NCBI GenBank assembly: GCA_963733945.1
Contig: CAVTFD010000014.1
Location: 124,001-188,000, forward strand
Source: AP-15 sp963733945
Lineage (GTDB): Bacteria; Pseudomonadota; Alphaproteobacteria; ATCC43930; CGMCC-115725
Direction: 5' to 3'
DNA length: 64,000 nucleotides
A program made the translations under genes and the position numbers. Shown here one piece after another: positions 17,441 to 25,040 of this stretch. Positions within the stretch are counted from its first letter, which is position 1. Each line of letters begins with the position of its first letter. A model generated the notes under the pieces. It had not been told where the DNA came from, did not search any database, and saw only the letters and a list, made by a program, of their open reading frames with translations.

Positions 17441-17866
17441 CCAGACGGCGCGTAAGCCGGGTTCTGTACCGCCCCCAGATCGCCCGACGGGCTTGCGGGG
17501 GCGGTGACGGCCATTCCTCTGGGACGCCCGTTACCGGACGCCTCGTGCGACCGACCCGAGCGGCGGCGCAAAGGTCCGCCCGGCACCTCGGGATCGCTCC
17601 CTGATGCCTGCCGCTCCTACTTGGTCTTGCTCCCGGTGGGGTTTTCCCTGCCGCCGCCGTTGCCGGCGGCGCGGTGCGCTCTTACCGCACCGTTTCACCC
17701 TTGCCGCCCGCCCGAGGCATGCCGCGGGCGGGCTCGGCGGTATACTTTCTGTGGCACTTTCCCTGGGGTTGCCCCCGCCGGGCGTTACCCGGCACCGTAC
17801 CTCCGTGGAGCCCGGACTTTCCTCTCCCCGCACGACGGCGGAGAGCGGCCGTCCGGCCGTCTGGCA
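17441..17866 (-). ncRNA. rnpB: RNase P RNA, bacterial class A
   Basis: Catalytic RNA that removes 5' leaders from pre-tRNAs. On the minus strand the universally conserved pieces appear in order: GAGGAAAGTCCGGGCTCC near the 5' end, ACAGAAAGTA in the core, GGTGAAACGGTGCGGTAAGA, the GGGAGCAAGACCAAG region, CCAGAGGAATGG and ACAGAACCCGGCTTA near the 3' end. The ends are placed by the P1 helix: CCAGACGGC at 17856-17864 pairs with GCCGTCTGG at 17441-17449. About 425 nt, a normal length. A perfect TTGACA box sits just upstream. Confidence 0.95.
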
Positions 17867-17871
17867 ACCCA

Positions 17872-17900
17872 GATTTGGCCAGTGAGGCCGTCTTTGTCAA
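17872..17900 (-). promoter_or_regulatory. rnpB promoter
   Basis: A perfect -35 box TTGACA (17895-17900), a 17-nt spacer and CAAATC (17872-17877) as a weak -10. The predicted start near 17865 coincides with the 5' strand of the RNase P P1 helix, which supports the assignment independently. Confidence 0.7.
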
Positions 17901-17925
17901 AGGCCGCGAGCTCCAACGCTCGCGG

Positions 17926-18882
17926 TCACGGACTCGTGGTGATGCCGACCGCCGCGGCGAACTCCTTTTTTACGTTTCCGCCAAACAGCGGGTTGACCAG
18001 ACGAGTGGTGTTGCCGGCACTCGCATCGACCGCCGTCGGGCATGCCATGTAAGGCGAAATAAAGGTGTTGTGAGCGGCGTTGCGCGAATCGATCACCAGG
18101 CAGGTCGGCGCGACTTCGAGGTCCATCGCGTCGATGGTATTGGCAAAACTGTAGCCGTTCTCGATCAGAAGCCCCGCCCCGCCTTTGGCTGCGGCCGAGC
18201 CGGCGCCGCTGATGCGGGAAATCTGGGTCTGCTCCAGCGCGATGCCTGCGGCCCCTCCGGCGGCGTCGGCGACAGCAAAGATTTCGGAGCTCAGCACGTA
18301 GTTGAGCTGGAGCCCGCCCGCCCGCGCGCCGGCGCCCGCGTTGTTGACGATCAGATGATCGATCTTTAGGGAGTTCTGTGCGTCCGAAAAATCGTGCTGG
18401 CCGATCACCACGGCGTAGCTGTCGCTGCGGCCATTGACGAACAGAGTGCCTTGCTCGTTGAAATAAAAGCATCCTTTTGGCGAAATCGGCGTGCCGCCGG
18501 AGCACAGGATCTCGAGCACCGGTTGCGCGGCGATCGTCTTTCCGTCGAGGATGGCGCCCATCGAAATCACTCGAAAGCCGGTGTCCGATCGGGTCCGGTA
18601 ATCGATGACGAGGGGGCGCGTGAGTTTGTACGTGCCGTGCGGAAGGAACAAAGGCTGGTCGGTAGCGAGCGCTGCGGACAACGCCCGGTTGATCGCGGCG
18701 GTGTCGTCGGTGCTGCCGTTTCCGCTGGCCCCATAGCAGCGCACATCGATCCAGGAAGTGGCGGAGCAGGCAGAGGCGCTCGGCGTCGTCGACTGGTTCA
18801 GTCCAGCGGTCGCGCCGTGCGCCGGGGCCGCCAAACAGCACATAACAAGAACAGCTTGGACGAAATTCGGGCAGCGGGCCAT
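17926..18882 (-). CDS. Secreted right-handed beta-helix protein, pectate lyase superfamily
   Basis: 318 residues with an N-terminal signal peptide (VQAVLVMCCLAAPAHGA, cleavage around residue 24). The mature start VRCYGASGNGSTDDTAAINRAL is the typical opening of the Pectate_lyase_3 / GH28-like parallel beta-helix family, seen in exported polysaccharide-active proteins and phage tailspikes. The body is rich in short beta repeats with G, N and I/V/L. Catalytic residues cannot be assigned, so the substrate is unknown. It stands alone, divergent from nothing obvious, with an inverted repeat about 110 nt upstream. Confidence 0.75.
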   Translation of the reverse strand: MARCPNFVQAVLVMCCLAAPAHGATAGLNQSTTPSASACSATSWIDVRCYGASGNGSTDDTAAINRALSAALATDQPLFLPHGTYKLTRPLVIDYRTRSDTGFRVISMGAILDGKTIAAQPVLEILCSGGTPISPKGCFYFNEQGTLFVNGRSDSYAVVIGQHDFSDAQNSLKIDHLIVNNAGAGARAGGLQLNYVLSSEIFAVADAAGGAAGIALEQTQISRISGAGSAAAKGGAGLLIENGYSFANTIDAMDLEVAPTCLVIDSRNAAHNTFISPYMACPTAVDASAGNTTRLVNPLFGGNVKKEFAAAVGITTSP

Positions 18883-18987
18883 GCTGTTTCCTTTCCGGGC
18901 AAAGGTGCCCCGCGGGGCGCGCTAAAAGGGCATTAAGCGGTCGTTTACCCTAATGGAGGGCACTTATATCTCGGCGCAGCCATCATG

Positions 18988-19011
18988 TCTCTAAAATTTC
19001 CCTCTTAGAGA
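18988..19011. other. Inverted repeat upstream of the beta-helix gene
   Basis: TCTCTAA and TTAGAGA form a 7-bp stem around a 10-nt loop, followed on the plus strand by an AT-rich TATTTTT. There is no plus-strand gene for it to terminate, so an operator for the minus-strand gene at 18882 is as likely. Function is inferred. Confidence 0.35.
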
Positions 19012-19084
19012 GATATTTTTCTGCCACGTTATCGAATCACATGTAATTCGCTCTCTCTCAGTGCGGCGGCACAGATAGGTACAC

Positions 19085-20020
19085 TCATGTTGAGCGCGGG
19101 TTTGGCCTGCGGAAAAACCCGTGCAGCAGGATGCCGCTAAGGATCAGGCCGGCGCCGGTCGCCCGCGTCGCGGTCACGGTTTCGCCCAAGGCCACCACGC
19201 CGACCAGGATCACGGTCACCAGCTCGCAATTGGCAATGACCGCATAGCTGGCGGGCCCGAGCCGCGGCACGCTGTAGCAGAAGAGCGCGACGGTCAGCGC
19301 CCCTGGCCCCAATGCGACCATTACCAGCAGCAGCCAGGTGTTGGGCGAAGTCGGAATGTCGAGGCCGAGAATGAGGCTGGCGACGCCAAACGTCGTGATC
19401 AGTCCGAGATAAAGGAAGACCGCGCCGATCAGCGGCGGGTGAGGGCGCATCAGCACCGAATTCGCGGCGAGGTAGAGCGCGTAGATCACCGGCGACGGCA
19501 ATATCCACATCAACCCGCGCGGGTCGAGACCGCCGTGCAACCCCGGAACGGTAATCAGTCCGGCGCCGATCAGGATGATCGCAACGCACAGCGCCGCCCG
19601 CAGTCGGATCGGCCGTTTGAAGATCAGCCGGTCGAGCGCCAGGGTCAGCGCCGGATAGGTGTAGAACAACAGGATCGCGATGCTGGTGTCGAGGGTGTGC
19701 AGGCTTTCCCAGAAACACAGCGTCTGCCCGGCCCCGAGCGTCGCCCCGACCAGAGCAATCCGCCACGCGCCGCCGCGCAGCGCCGCGCCAAAATTGTGGC
19801 CCGCCACCGCCGAGGCCGCGGCCAGCGGCACCAGCGCCAGACCATAGCGCCAGACCAGCATCGACGGTGCGCTGATCCCGGCCTTGAAGAGCTGCAAGGT
19901 GACGATCGGCATGAAGCCCACCATCACGCTGCCGCCGACCGCGGCGAGCGCCGGCCGCCACCTCTGCGCTCGCTCCGCGGCTACCTCGGAAAGCTCGGCA
20001 GTCTGCCGGGTCGCGATCAT
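19085..20020 (-). CDS. EamA-family (DMT) membrane transporter
   Basis: 311 residues forming two five-helix EamA repeats, the usual ten-helix architecture of drug/metabolite exporters of the inner membrane. The first repeat starts at GGSVMVGFMPIVTLQLFKAG and includes LFYTYPALTLALDRLIFKRP; the second starts around LMWILPSPVIYALYLAAN and ends with VTVILVGVVALGETVTATRATGAGLILSG, a pattern typical of the family. Substrate not predictable from sequence. It is the downstream neighbour, on the same strand, of an amidohydrolase gene (gap about 50 nt), so the two may be cotranscribed. Confidence 0.88.
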   Translation of the reverse strand: MIATRQTAELSEVAAERAQRWRPALAAVGGSVMVGFMPIVTLQLFKAGISAPSMLVWRYGLALVPLAAASAVAGHNFGAALRGGAWRIALVGATLGAGQTLCFWESLHTLDTSIAILLFYTYPALTLALDRLIFKRPIRLRAALCVAIILIGAGLITVPGLHGGLDPRGLMWILPSPVIYALYLAANSVLMRPHPPLIGAVFLYLGLITTFGVASLILGLDIPTSPNTWLLLVMVALGPGALTVALFCYSVPRLGPASYAVIANCELVTVILVGVVALGETVTATRATGAGLILSGILLHGFFRRPNPRST

Positions 20021-20070
20021 TCTATGGGGTCACGGGGACAGCTTCCGCGCCCACTGTGATGAAGCGTGGT

Positions 20071-21222
20071 TTATTCGGTCGGTCGCTCGTACCACACGCG
20101 CCCGTCCTTGATCGTCATTTGGGCGATCAGGCGGCGCTTGGCGGCGACGGCGTTGCCGTCGCTATCGCGCAATTGGAAATTGCCGTCGCGCAGCTCGAAT
20201 ATGGCGATGTCGGCATTGGCGCCAGGCGAGAGGGTGCCAACCGTCCCCTCATAGCCGAGGATCTTGGCCGGCGCTGCGGTCGAGCGTCTAACGAGATCAT
20301 CGATCGACATGCCGAAATGCAGCAATTTCGATATCGTCGTCGGCAGATCCCATACCGGCCCCTGCGTGGCGCTGGTGAAGGTCAAATCGGTCGAGATCGT
20401 GTCGGGCAGAAAGCCCTGGTCGAGCGCCTTCTCGATCATCGGAAAGCTGAAATGATTTCGGCCATGCGCGCAGTCGAAGATGATGCCGTGGCGCTGCGCC
20501 TCGATGACCTCCTTCAGCACCAATTGCTTCTCCTGGCCCATGATGCCGTGAGCGCGGCCGTGATAGCAGTGGGTGACGATGTCGCCCGGCTTCATATGGG
20601 CGAGCAGTTCGGGCAGCGGGATCGGCGAGTCGGTGATGTGCATCATCATTGGCACGCCGCCCGCCATATCCGCGGTCTTACGCGCCAGCTTGACCGGCTC
20701 CGGGGTGTATTCCCAAACCAGGCCCGGCCCGTAGCGCAGCTTGACGCCGATCGCAAGGTCCGGGTTTTCGCTGATCGTGCGGGCGCAGCCCTCGGGATCG
20801 GCATAGGGGAAATGCGATAGCTCGCCGCCGCGCGAGGTGCCGACGATGCCGATCGCCGACAAATTGACAAAGGCGCGGGTGCGGGTGCGCACTTCCCGGT
20901 CGATGACCTGGCGCAGCCCGGCAAAGGTGGCCGAGCCGGCGCTGCCGGCATCGCACAGGGTGGTGACCCCGCTCGCCCGGCAGAAGCGATCGGTGTCCCC
21001 GGCCATATCATGGGCATTGACGAAGATATGTGCGTGTATGTCGACCAAGCCCGGCGTCACCAGCCGGCCCTTGGCGCTGATCGTGCGGCGCGCCTCTGCT
21101 GCCGGCAGCGATGGCGCCACCGCAACGATCTTTCCGCCGGCAATGCCGATATCCATCAGCCCGTGCAACCCGGCGGCGGGGTCGAGAACTTCGCCACCGC
21201 TGAGCAGAAGATCGTATTTCAT
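20071..21222 (-). CDS. Amidohydrolase-superfamily metalloenzyme (dihydroorotase-like)
   Basis: 383-residue TIM-barrel hydrolase with the metal site expected for the superfamily: HxH in VDIHAHIF near residue 64, a lysine in GVKLRYG that could be the carboxylated bridge, later histidines in MMMHITDS and THCYHGR, and an aspartate in ISTDLTFT. The N-terminus (LLLSGGEVLDPAAG) and C-terminus (LSPGANADIAIFEL) form the usual small composite beta domain. It resembles the amidohydrolase/deacetylase subgroup rather than true dihydroorotase. Substrate unknown; likely cotranscribed with the EamA transporter, which might export the product or import the substrate. Confidence 0.85.
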   Translation of the reverse strand: MKYDLLLSGGEVLDPAAGLHGLMDIGIAGGKIVAVAPSLPAAEARRTISAKGRLVTPGLVDIHAHIFVNAHDMAGDTDRFCRASGVTTLCDAGSAGSATFAGLRQVIDREVRTRTRAFVNLSAIGIVGTSRGGELSHFPYADPEGCARTISENPDLAIGVKLRYGPGLVWEYTPEPVKLARKTADMAGGVPMMMHITDSPIPLPELLAHMKPGDIVTHCYHGRAHGIMGQEKQLVLKEVIEAQRHGIIFDCAHGRNHFSFPMIEKALDQGFLPDTISTDLTFTSATQGPVWDLPTTISKLLHFGMSIDDLVRRSTAAPAKILGYEGTVGTLSPGANADIAIFELRDGNFQLRDSDGNAVAAKRRLIAQMTIKDGRVWYERPTE

Positions 21223-21416
21223 CGCCGGCCCCTCCCTGCAGATCGGCGCTCATGGTCGGCCATCGGGATCCAGGTGGCAACCCCGACCCCCTGAGCATGT
21301 AAGGCAGTCGCTGCGGTCGCAGATCTTTGTCATGCCGGCTCGCGTGACGCCGCGTGAGTTGAGCGAGCGCGGTACGGCCCTATAATCCCTCAAATCCAGC
21401 GACGGAGGAAAACGCA

Positions 21417-22391
21417 ATGGCGGTAATGCTCGGAACGGACGGCTACCGATACGAAGTCGTCGATGGTTGGGCGAAATTGCCGCCCGGCTATGAGTTCAAC
21501 GCCGATGTCGCTGCGGTCGGCGTCGACAAGAACGACAATGTCTACGCCTTCAACCGCGGCAAGCACCCGATGTGCGTGTTCGACTGCAATGGTAACTTCC
21601 TGCGTTCCTGGGGCGAGGGCGTGTTCCTTCGCCCGCATGGCGTCCACATGGCGCCCGATGACACGATCTGGCTGACCGATGACGGCGACCACACGGTCCG
21701 CCAATGCACGCTCGACGGCAAGGTGCTGCTGACCATCGGCATTCCCGGCAAGCCCGCGCCCTATATGAGCGGGGAGCCGTTCCACCGCTGCACCCATACC
21801 GCGCTGTCGCCGCAGGCCGACTATCTCTACATCTCCGACGGCTACGGCAATTCGCGGGTGCACAAATACACGCCCGACGGCAAGCGAGTGATGTCGTGGG
21901 GCGAGCCCGGCACCGACCCTGGGCAGTTCAACATCGCCCACAACATCTGCTGCGACCCGGACGGCTGGGTCTATGTCGCCGACCGCGAGAACCACCGCGT
22001 TCAGGTGTTCGACGGCAACGGTAAATACGAGGCGCAGTGGAATAACATGCACCGGCCCTCGGGCCTCTACATGGAAACCGGCACCAAGACGCCGCGCTTC
22101 TTCGTCGGCGAGATCGGGCCGGACATGGCGGTCAATATCGACCTTCCGAATTGCGGGCCGCGGGTCAGCATCTACACCAGCAAGGGCGAATTGCTGGCAC
22201 GGCTCGGCGCTGCGCATGCCGGCCTCGACTCTGGACAGTTCATCTCGCCGCATGGGATTTCGGTGGATTCGCGCGGCGACATCTATGTCGGCGAAGTCTC
22301 GTTCACCAATTGGGGCCGCCGCGTCCGGGCTAAGGGCGAGCCCATCCCGCCGGGCCTCAGGAGCCTGCAAAAGCTTGCCAAGGTCGATTAG
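21417..22391 (+). CDS. NHL-repeat beta-propeller protein (PAL-like)
   Basis: 324 residues of NHL-type repeats: blades with the pattern G-(V/I)-x-x-x-x-x-(D)-x-(V/I)-(Y)-(V)-(A/S)-D, for example GVHMAPDDTIWLTDDGDH and NICCDPDGWVYVADRENHRVQVFD. Resembles the peptidyl-alpha-hydroxyglycine alpha-amidating lyase (PAL) family, which forms a six-blade propeller; histidines and tyrosines of the metal site are plausible but not assignable by eye. No signal peptide, so cytoplasmic. GGAGG lies eight bases before the ATG. Divergent from the amidohydrolase and upstream of a cyclase-family gene; homologs of these often share catabolic clusters, but the substrate is unknown. Confidence 0.8.
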   Translation: MAVMLGTDGYRYEVVDGWAKLPPGYEFNADVAAVGVDKNDNVYAFNRGKHPMCVFDCNGNFLRSWGEGVFLRPHGVHMAPDDTIWLTDDGDHTVRQCTLDGKVLLTIGIPGKPAPYMSGEPFHRCTHTALSPQADYLYISDGYGNSRVHKYTPDGKRVMSWGEPGTDPGQFNIAHNICCDPDGWVYVADRENHRVQVFDGNGKYEAQWNNMHRPSGLYMETGTKTPRFFVGEIGPDMAVNIDLPNCGPRVSIYTSKGELLARLGAAHAGLDSGQFISPHGISVDSRGDIYVGEVSFTNWGRRVRAKGEPIPPGLRSLQKLAKVD

Positions 22392-22413
22392 GTCGGTCCC
22401 ACCACCGAATATC

Positions 22414-22448
22414 CGTCATCCTGAGGAGCCCACGCAGCGGGCGTCTCG
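22414..22448 (+). repeat. REP-like palindrome, copy 1 (3' shortened)
   Basis: Sequence of the type GTCATCCTGAGGAGCC-(C)-ACGCAGCGGGC-GTCTCG, the core of a palindromic element common in rhizobial genomes. The arm that should end in AAGGAC is missing. Copies 2 and 3 follow within 420 nt. Confidence 0.75.
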
Positions 22449-22452
22449 CCTC

Positions 22453-22494
22453 CGTCATCCTGAGGAGCCCGCGTAGCGGGCGTCTCGAAGGACG
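22453..22494 (+). repeat. REP-like palindrome, copy 2
   Basis: Complete element in the same orientation as copy 1: begins CGTCATCCTGAGGAGCC, has the CGCGTAGCGGGCG centre and ends GTCTCGAAGGACG. It lies 8 nt before the start of the GIY-YIG pseudogene. Confidence 0.8.
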
Positions 22495-22502
22495 CGATAT
22501 CG

Positions 22503-22830
22503 ATGGACGCCTATCTCTACATGCTCCGCTGCGCCGTCGGCTCGTACTATGTCGGGACCACGACCGCCGGATTGGAACGGCGGTTGTCGAGCATCAGGCC
22601 GGCGATTTCGACGGATACACCGCTCTGCGGCGACCCGTCGAACAGGTGTTCCATCAACGTTTCGACCGCCTCGAAATGCTGCTGCCGCCGAACGGCAAGT
22701 CGAGGGCTGGCGCGACAAGAAGGAGGCTTTGATACGGGGTGACGTCGCCGCTCTGCCGTTTCTGGCGCGCCGCGGTGCAACGGCAGTTTGTCCTTCGAGA
22801 CGCGGCCATGCGGGCCGCTCCTCAGGATGA
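22503..22830 (+). pseudogene. GIY-YIG nuclease-family gene, two frameshifts
   Basis: Reads as a small GIY-YIG superfamily protein (about 105 residues) of the type widespread in Rhizobiales. Frame 1 gives MDAYLYMLRCAVGSYYVGTT and AGLERR; one extra base near 22584 moves the frame, giving VEHQAGDFDGYT, RRPVEQVFHQRFDRLE; a second shift near 22675-22690 gives AAAERQVEGWRDKKEALIRG and DVAALPFLARR. The pieces align end to end with the family, so this is a decayed gene, not chance. Its 3' end runs into an inverted REP-like palindrome that encodes the last residues, and another palindrome sits just upstream. Confidence 0.8.
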
Positions 22831-22831
22831 C
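22790..22831 (-). repeat. REP-like palindrome, copy 3 (inverted)
   Basis: Inverse orientation to copies 1 and 2: GTCCTTCGAGACGCGGCC, then GCGGGCCGCTCCTCAGGATGAC. With copy 2 it brackets the GIY-YIG pseudogene and overlaps its 3' end. Confidence 0.8.
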
Positions 22832-22866
22832 GAAGGACTATAATATTTCGACAAGAGGGTTTGAGA

Positions 22867-22941
22867 ACGCCCGCCAACCCGCGCTGGAAACGCCGTCCGT
22901 CGCGCTCGACCTCGGGCGATTGCGGGCCAGACGATCGCCCC
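22867..22941 (+). pseudogene. N-terminal remnant of a second cyclase-family gene
   Basis: Twenty-five codons match the first 25 codons of the intact gene at 23056: PANPRWKRRP here against PDNPRWKRRP there, continuing with SGDCGPDD against WGDWGPDD. By hand count 56 of 75 bases and 17 of 25 residues agree, with many of the differences at third positions, so this was a diverged paralog rather than a fresh copy. The start codon is ACG and similarity stops abruptly. Confidence 0.75.
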
Positions 22942-23004
22942 AAAAAATGCCGCTATCGCGATGCATGATAGACTGATCAAAATGGGCAAATAGAGCAAGA
23001 CTGG

Positions 23005-23041
23005 AAATTTGCTGCTGATTTGTTGCAGAGGCAGCAAAATT
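23005..23041. other. Inverted repeat just upstream of the cyclase gene
   Basis: AAATTTGCTGC and GCAGCAAAATT are near-perfect inverted arms around a 15-nt spacer, ending 14 nt before the start codon. The location fits an operator or a translation-blocking hairpin. Role is inferred. Confidence 0.45.
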
Positions 23042-23055
23042 AGAGGAGCCTGACG

Positions 23056-24108
23056 ATGCCCGATAATCCGCGCTGGAAGCGCCGCCCACCCGGCTCGACC
23101 TGGGGCGATTGGGGTCCGGATGACCAACTCGGCCGGCTCAACCTGCTGACCGCGGACAAGGTGCTCAAGGGCATCGCCGAGGTGAAGGAGGGCAAGACTT
23201 TTTGCCTGAGCCTGCCGCTCGACTATCCGGGCGGCACCGTCGTCAACCCGCGCCGCCATCCCCCGCGGCTGATCGCGAACCAGCGCAACGGCATGCCCTA
23301 CATGACCTACCCGCTCAACCGCGAGGACCCGCGTCTCGTCGATGTGATCTGCGACGACATCGTCGAGATGACCCTGCAATATTCGACGCAGTGGGACAGC
23401 CTCGCGCATGTCGGGCAATTGTTCGACGCCGACGGCGACGGCGAGCCCGAGATCGTCTTCTACAACGGCTACCGCGCCGGCGAACACATCGTCGGGCCGA
23501 TGGATTACCGCGGCGGCCGGGCGGTCGAAACCGGCGAGCATGTTGGCGCCACGGCGCTTGGGGTCGACAACATGGCGGCGCATCCAATCCAGGGCCGCGG
23601 CGTGATGATCGATCTCGAAGCCCATTTCGGCCGCGGCGGCAAATTCGTCAGCTTTGACGAGCTGATGCGGATCATGGATGCCGACAAAGTTACGGTCGAA
23701 GAGGGCGACCTGGTCTGCTTTCGCACCGGCTACGACCGAGTCATCCTCGGTATGAACAAGAACCCCGACGCGGCAACCCTCGAACAATATCCTTGCGCCG
23801 CACTCGACGGCCGCGACGAGCGGATCTTGAACTGGATCACAAGATCGGGCGTGGTGGCATTGATTTCCGACAACCGCGCAGTCGAGGCCTCACCGTCGCG
23901 GCCTTGCGAGGAAGATCACTGCGCCTCCCTGCCGTTACACGCCCATTGCCTGTTCAAGCTCGGCGTCTATCTGGGCGAGATCTGGTGGCTGTCCGAACTT
24001 GCCGACTGGCTGCGCGCCCACGGCCCTTCGCGTTTCCTGCTGACCGCCCCGCCCTTGCGCCTCCCCGGCGCCGTTGGCTCCCCCGCCAACGCCATCGCCA
24101 CGGTTTAG
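23056..24108 (+). CDS. Cyclase-family protein (kynurenine formamidase-like fold)
   Basis: 350 residues of the PF04199 'putative cyclase' family, metal-dependent hydrolases related to kynurenine formamidase. Visible: an N-terminal RWKRRPPGSTWGDWGPDDQLG motif seen in the long subfamily, the metal-region TQWDSLAHVG near residue 113 (family HxGTHxDxxxH motif is shortened here to a WDSLAH form), GRGVMIDL, VEEGDLVCFRTGY and LPLHAHCLFKLGVYLGE. Ribosome site GAGGAG precedes the ATG. Substrate unknown. Upstream are a remnant of a paralog and an inverted repeat that may regulate it. Confidence 0.82.
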   Translation: MPDNPRWKRRPPGSTWGDWGPDDQLGRLNLLTADKVLKGIAEVKEGKTFCLSLPLDYPGGTVVNPRRHPPRLIANQRNGMPYMTYPLNREDPRLVDVICDDIVEMTLQYSTQWDSLAHVGQLFDADGDGEPEIVFYNGYRAGEHIVGPMDYRGGRAVETGEHVGATALGVDNMAAHPIQGRGVMIDLEAHFGRGGKFVSFDELMRIMDADKVTVEEGDLVCFRTGYDRVILGMNKNPDAATLEQYPCAALDGRDERILNWITRSGVVALISDNRAVEASPSRPCEEDHCASLPLHAHCLFKLGVYLGEIWWLSELADWLRAHGPSRFLLTAPPLRLPGAVGSPANAIATV

Positions 24109-24157
24109 TCGATGAAGAAGTAGGGATTCCGGTTTCAACCGAGTGGGCGCCAAAGCG

Positions 24158-24946
24158 ATGAGCGACACGTCCGGAAGGGGGGCTTTGAGCAAGGTCCCCG
24201 AAGTCACTCTCGTCTTCTGGATCATCAAGATCGCCGCGACGACGTTGGGCGAGACCGGCGGCGACTCGGTCACGATGACCTTCAACTGGGGCTATCTTGC
24301 CGGCACCTCCCTATTCCTCTGCCTACTTATCGTGCTGGTGATCGCGCAGATCCTCGCCAGAAAATTTCATCCTTTCCTTTACTGGGGCACAATCGTCGCC
24401 TCTACCACCTTTGGCACCACTATGGCCGATTTCGCCGATCGCTCTCTCGGCATAGGTTACACCGGCGGCTCGACCTTGCTGTTCGTCAGCCTGATGGCAG
24501 TGCTGGGTCTCTGGTATTGGTCGGAGGGCACCATCTCGGTGAACACGGTGAGCACGCCGAAGGTGGAGGCTTTCTATTGGGCGGCTATCACGTTCTCGCA
24601 AACGCTCGGCACGGCGCTCGGCGATTGGGCAGCCGACACCGGCGGGCTGGGATACGGCGACGGCGCGCTGATGTTTGCCGCGGGGCTCGCCGTAATCGCC
24701 GGACTATACTTCTGGACGAGCCTATCGCGAGTGCTGCTGTTCTGGGCGGCCTTCATCCTTACCCGACCGCTGGGCGCCACCGTCGGCGATTTTCTCGATA
24801 AGCCGATGAACCACGGCGGGCTGGCGCTCAGCCGCCCGCTGGCTTCGGCCGTGATCGCCGCGTTTATTGTCGCCTGTGTAGTTGTTTTGCCGCAACGCGC
24901 CGGGCGCCATCCGGGCGGATCCGAAGCAGTCACTCTGGGCGGCTAA
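24158..24946 (+). CDS. COG4705-type membrane protein with four internal repeats
   Basis: About 262 residues and seven to eight hydrophobic helices. A repeated motif marks the even helices: KIAATTLGETGGD, TTFGTTMADF, QTLGTALGDW and RPLGATVGDF, each with a T/L-G-(E/T/A)-x-x-(G)-D core, spaced about 60-65 residues. This repeat structure is characteristic of COG4705 integral membrane proteins of unknown or proposed metal-related transport function. The acidic residue in each repeat lies in or near the membrane and could line a path. Start may be ATG 24158 or GTG 24143. It follows the cyclase gene by about 50 nt. Confidence 0.78.
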   Translation: MSDTSGRGALSKVPEVTLVFWIIKIAATTLGETGGDSVTMTFNWGYLAGTSLFLCLLIVLVIAQILARKFHPFLYWGTIVASTTFGTTMADFADRSLGIGYTGGSTLLFVSLMAVLGLWYWSEGTISVNTVSTPKVEAFYWAAITFSQTLGTALGDWAADTGGLGYGDGALMFAAGLAVIAGLYFWTSLSRVLLFWAAFILTRPLGATVGDFLDKPMNHGGLALSRPLASAVIAAFIVACVVVLPQRAGRHPGGSEAVTLGG

Positions 24947-25040
24947 CCGGCTGGTGGGATCGCCCAGTCGCCGAAAATTGTGAGGACATAGGCGGTTTCC
25001 CGGCCCGGGGGTTGCCGGGCCGGGAGCGAAGGATGCCGTC

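Noticed and set aside
17430..17890. Several reading frames of 60-180 codons
   Set aside because: This segment is the RNase P RNA, whose conserved elements explain the sequence fully.
22403..22860. CRISPR-like array from the repeated GTCATCCTGAGGAGCC unit
   Set aside because: Only three copies, one inverted, with unequal spacing and a gene remnant between them; they are palindromes, not direct repeats with spacers.
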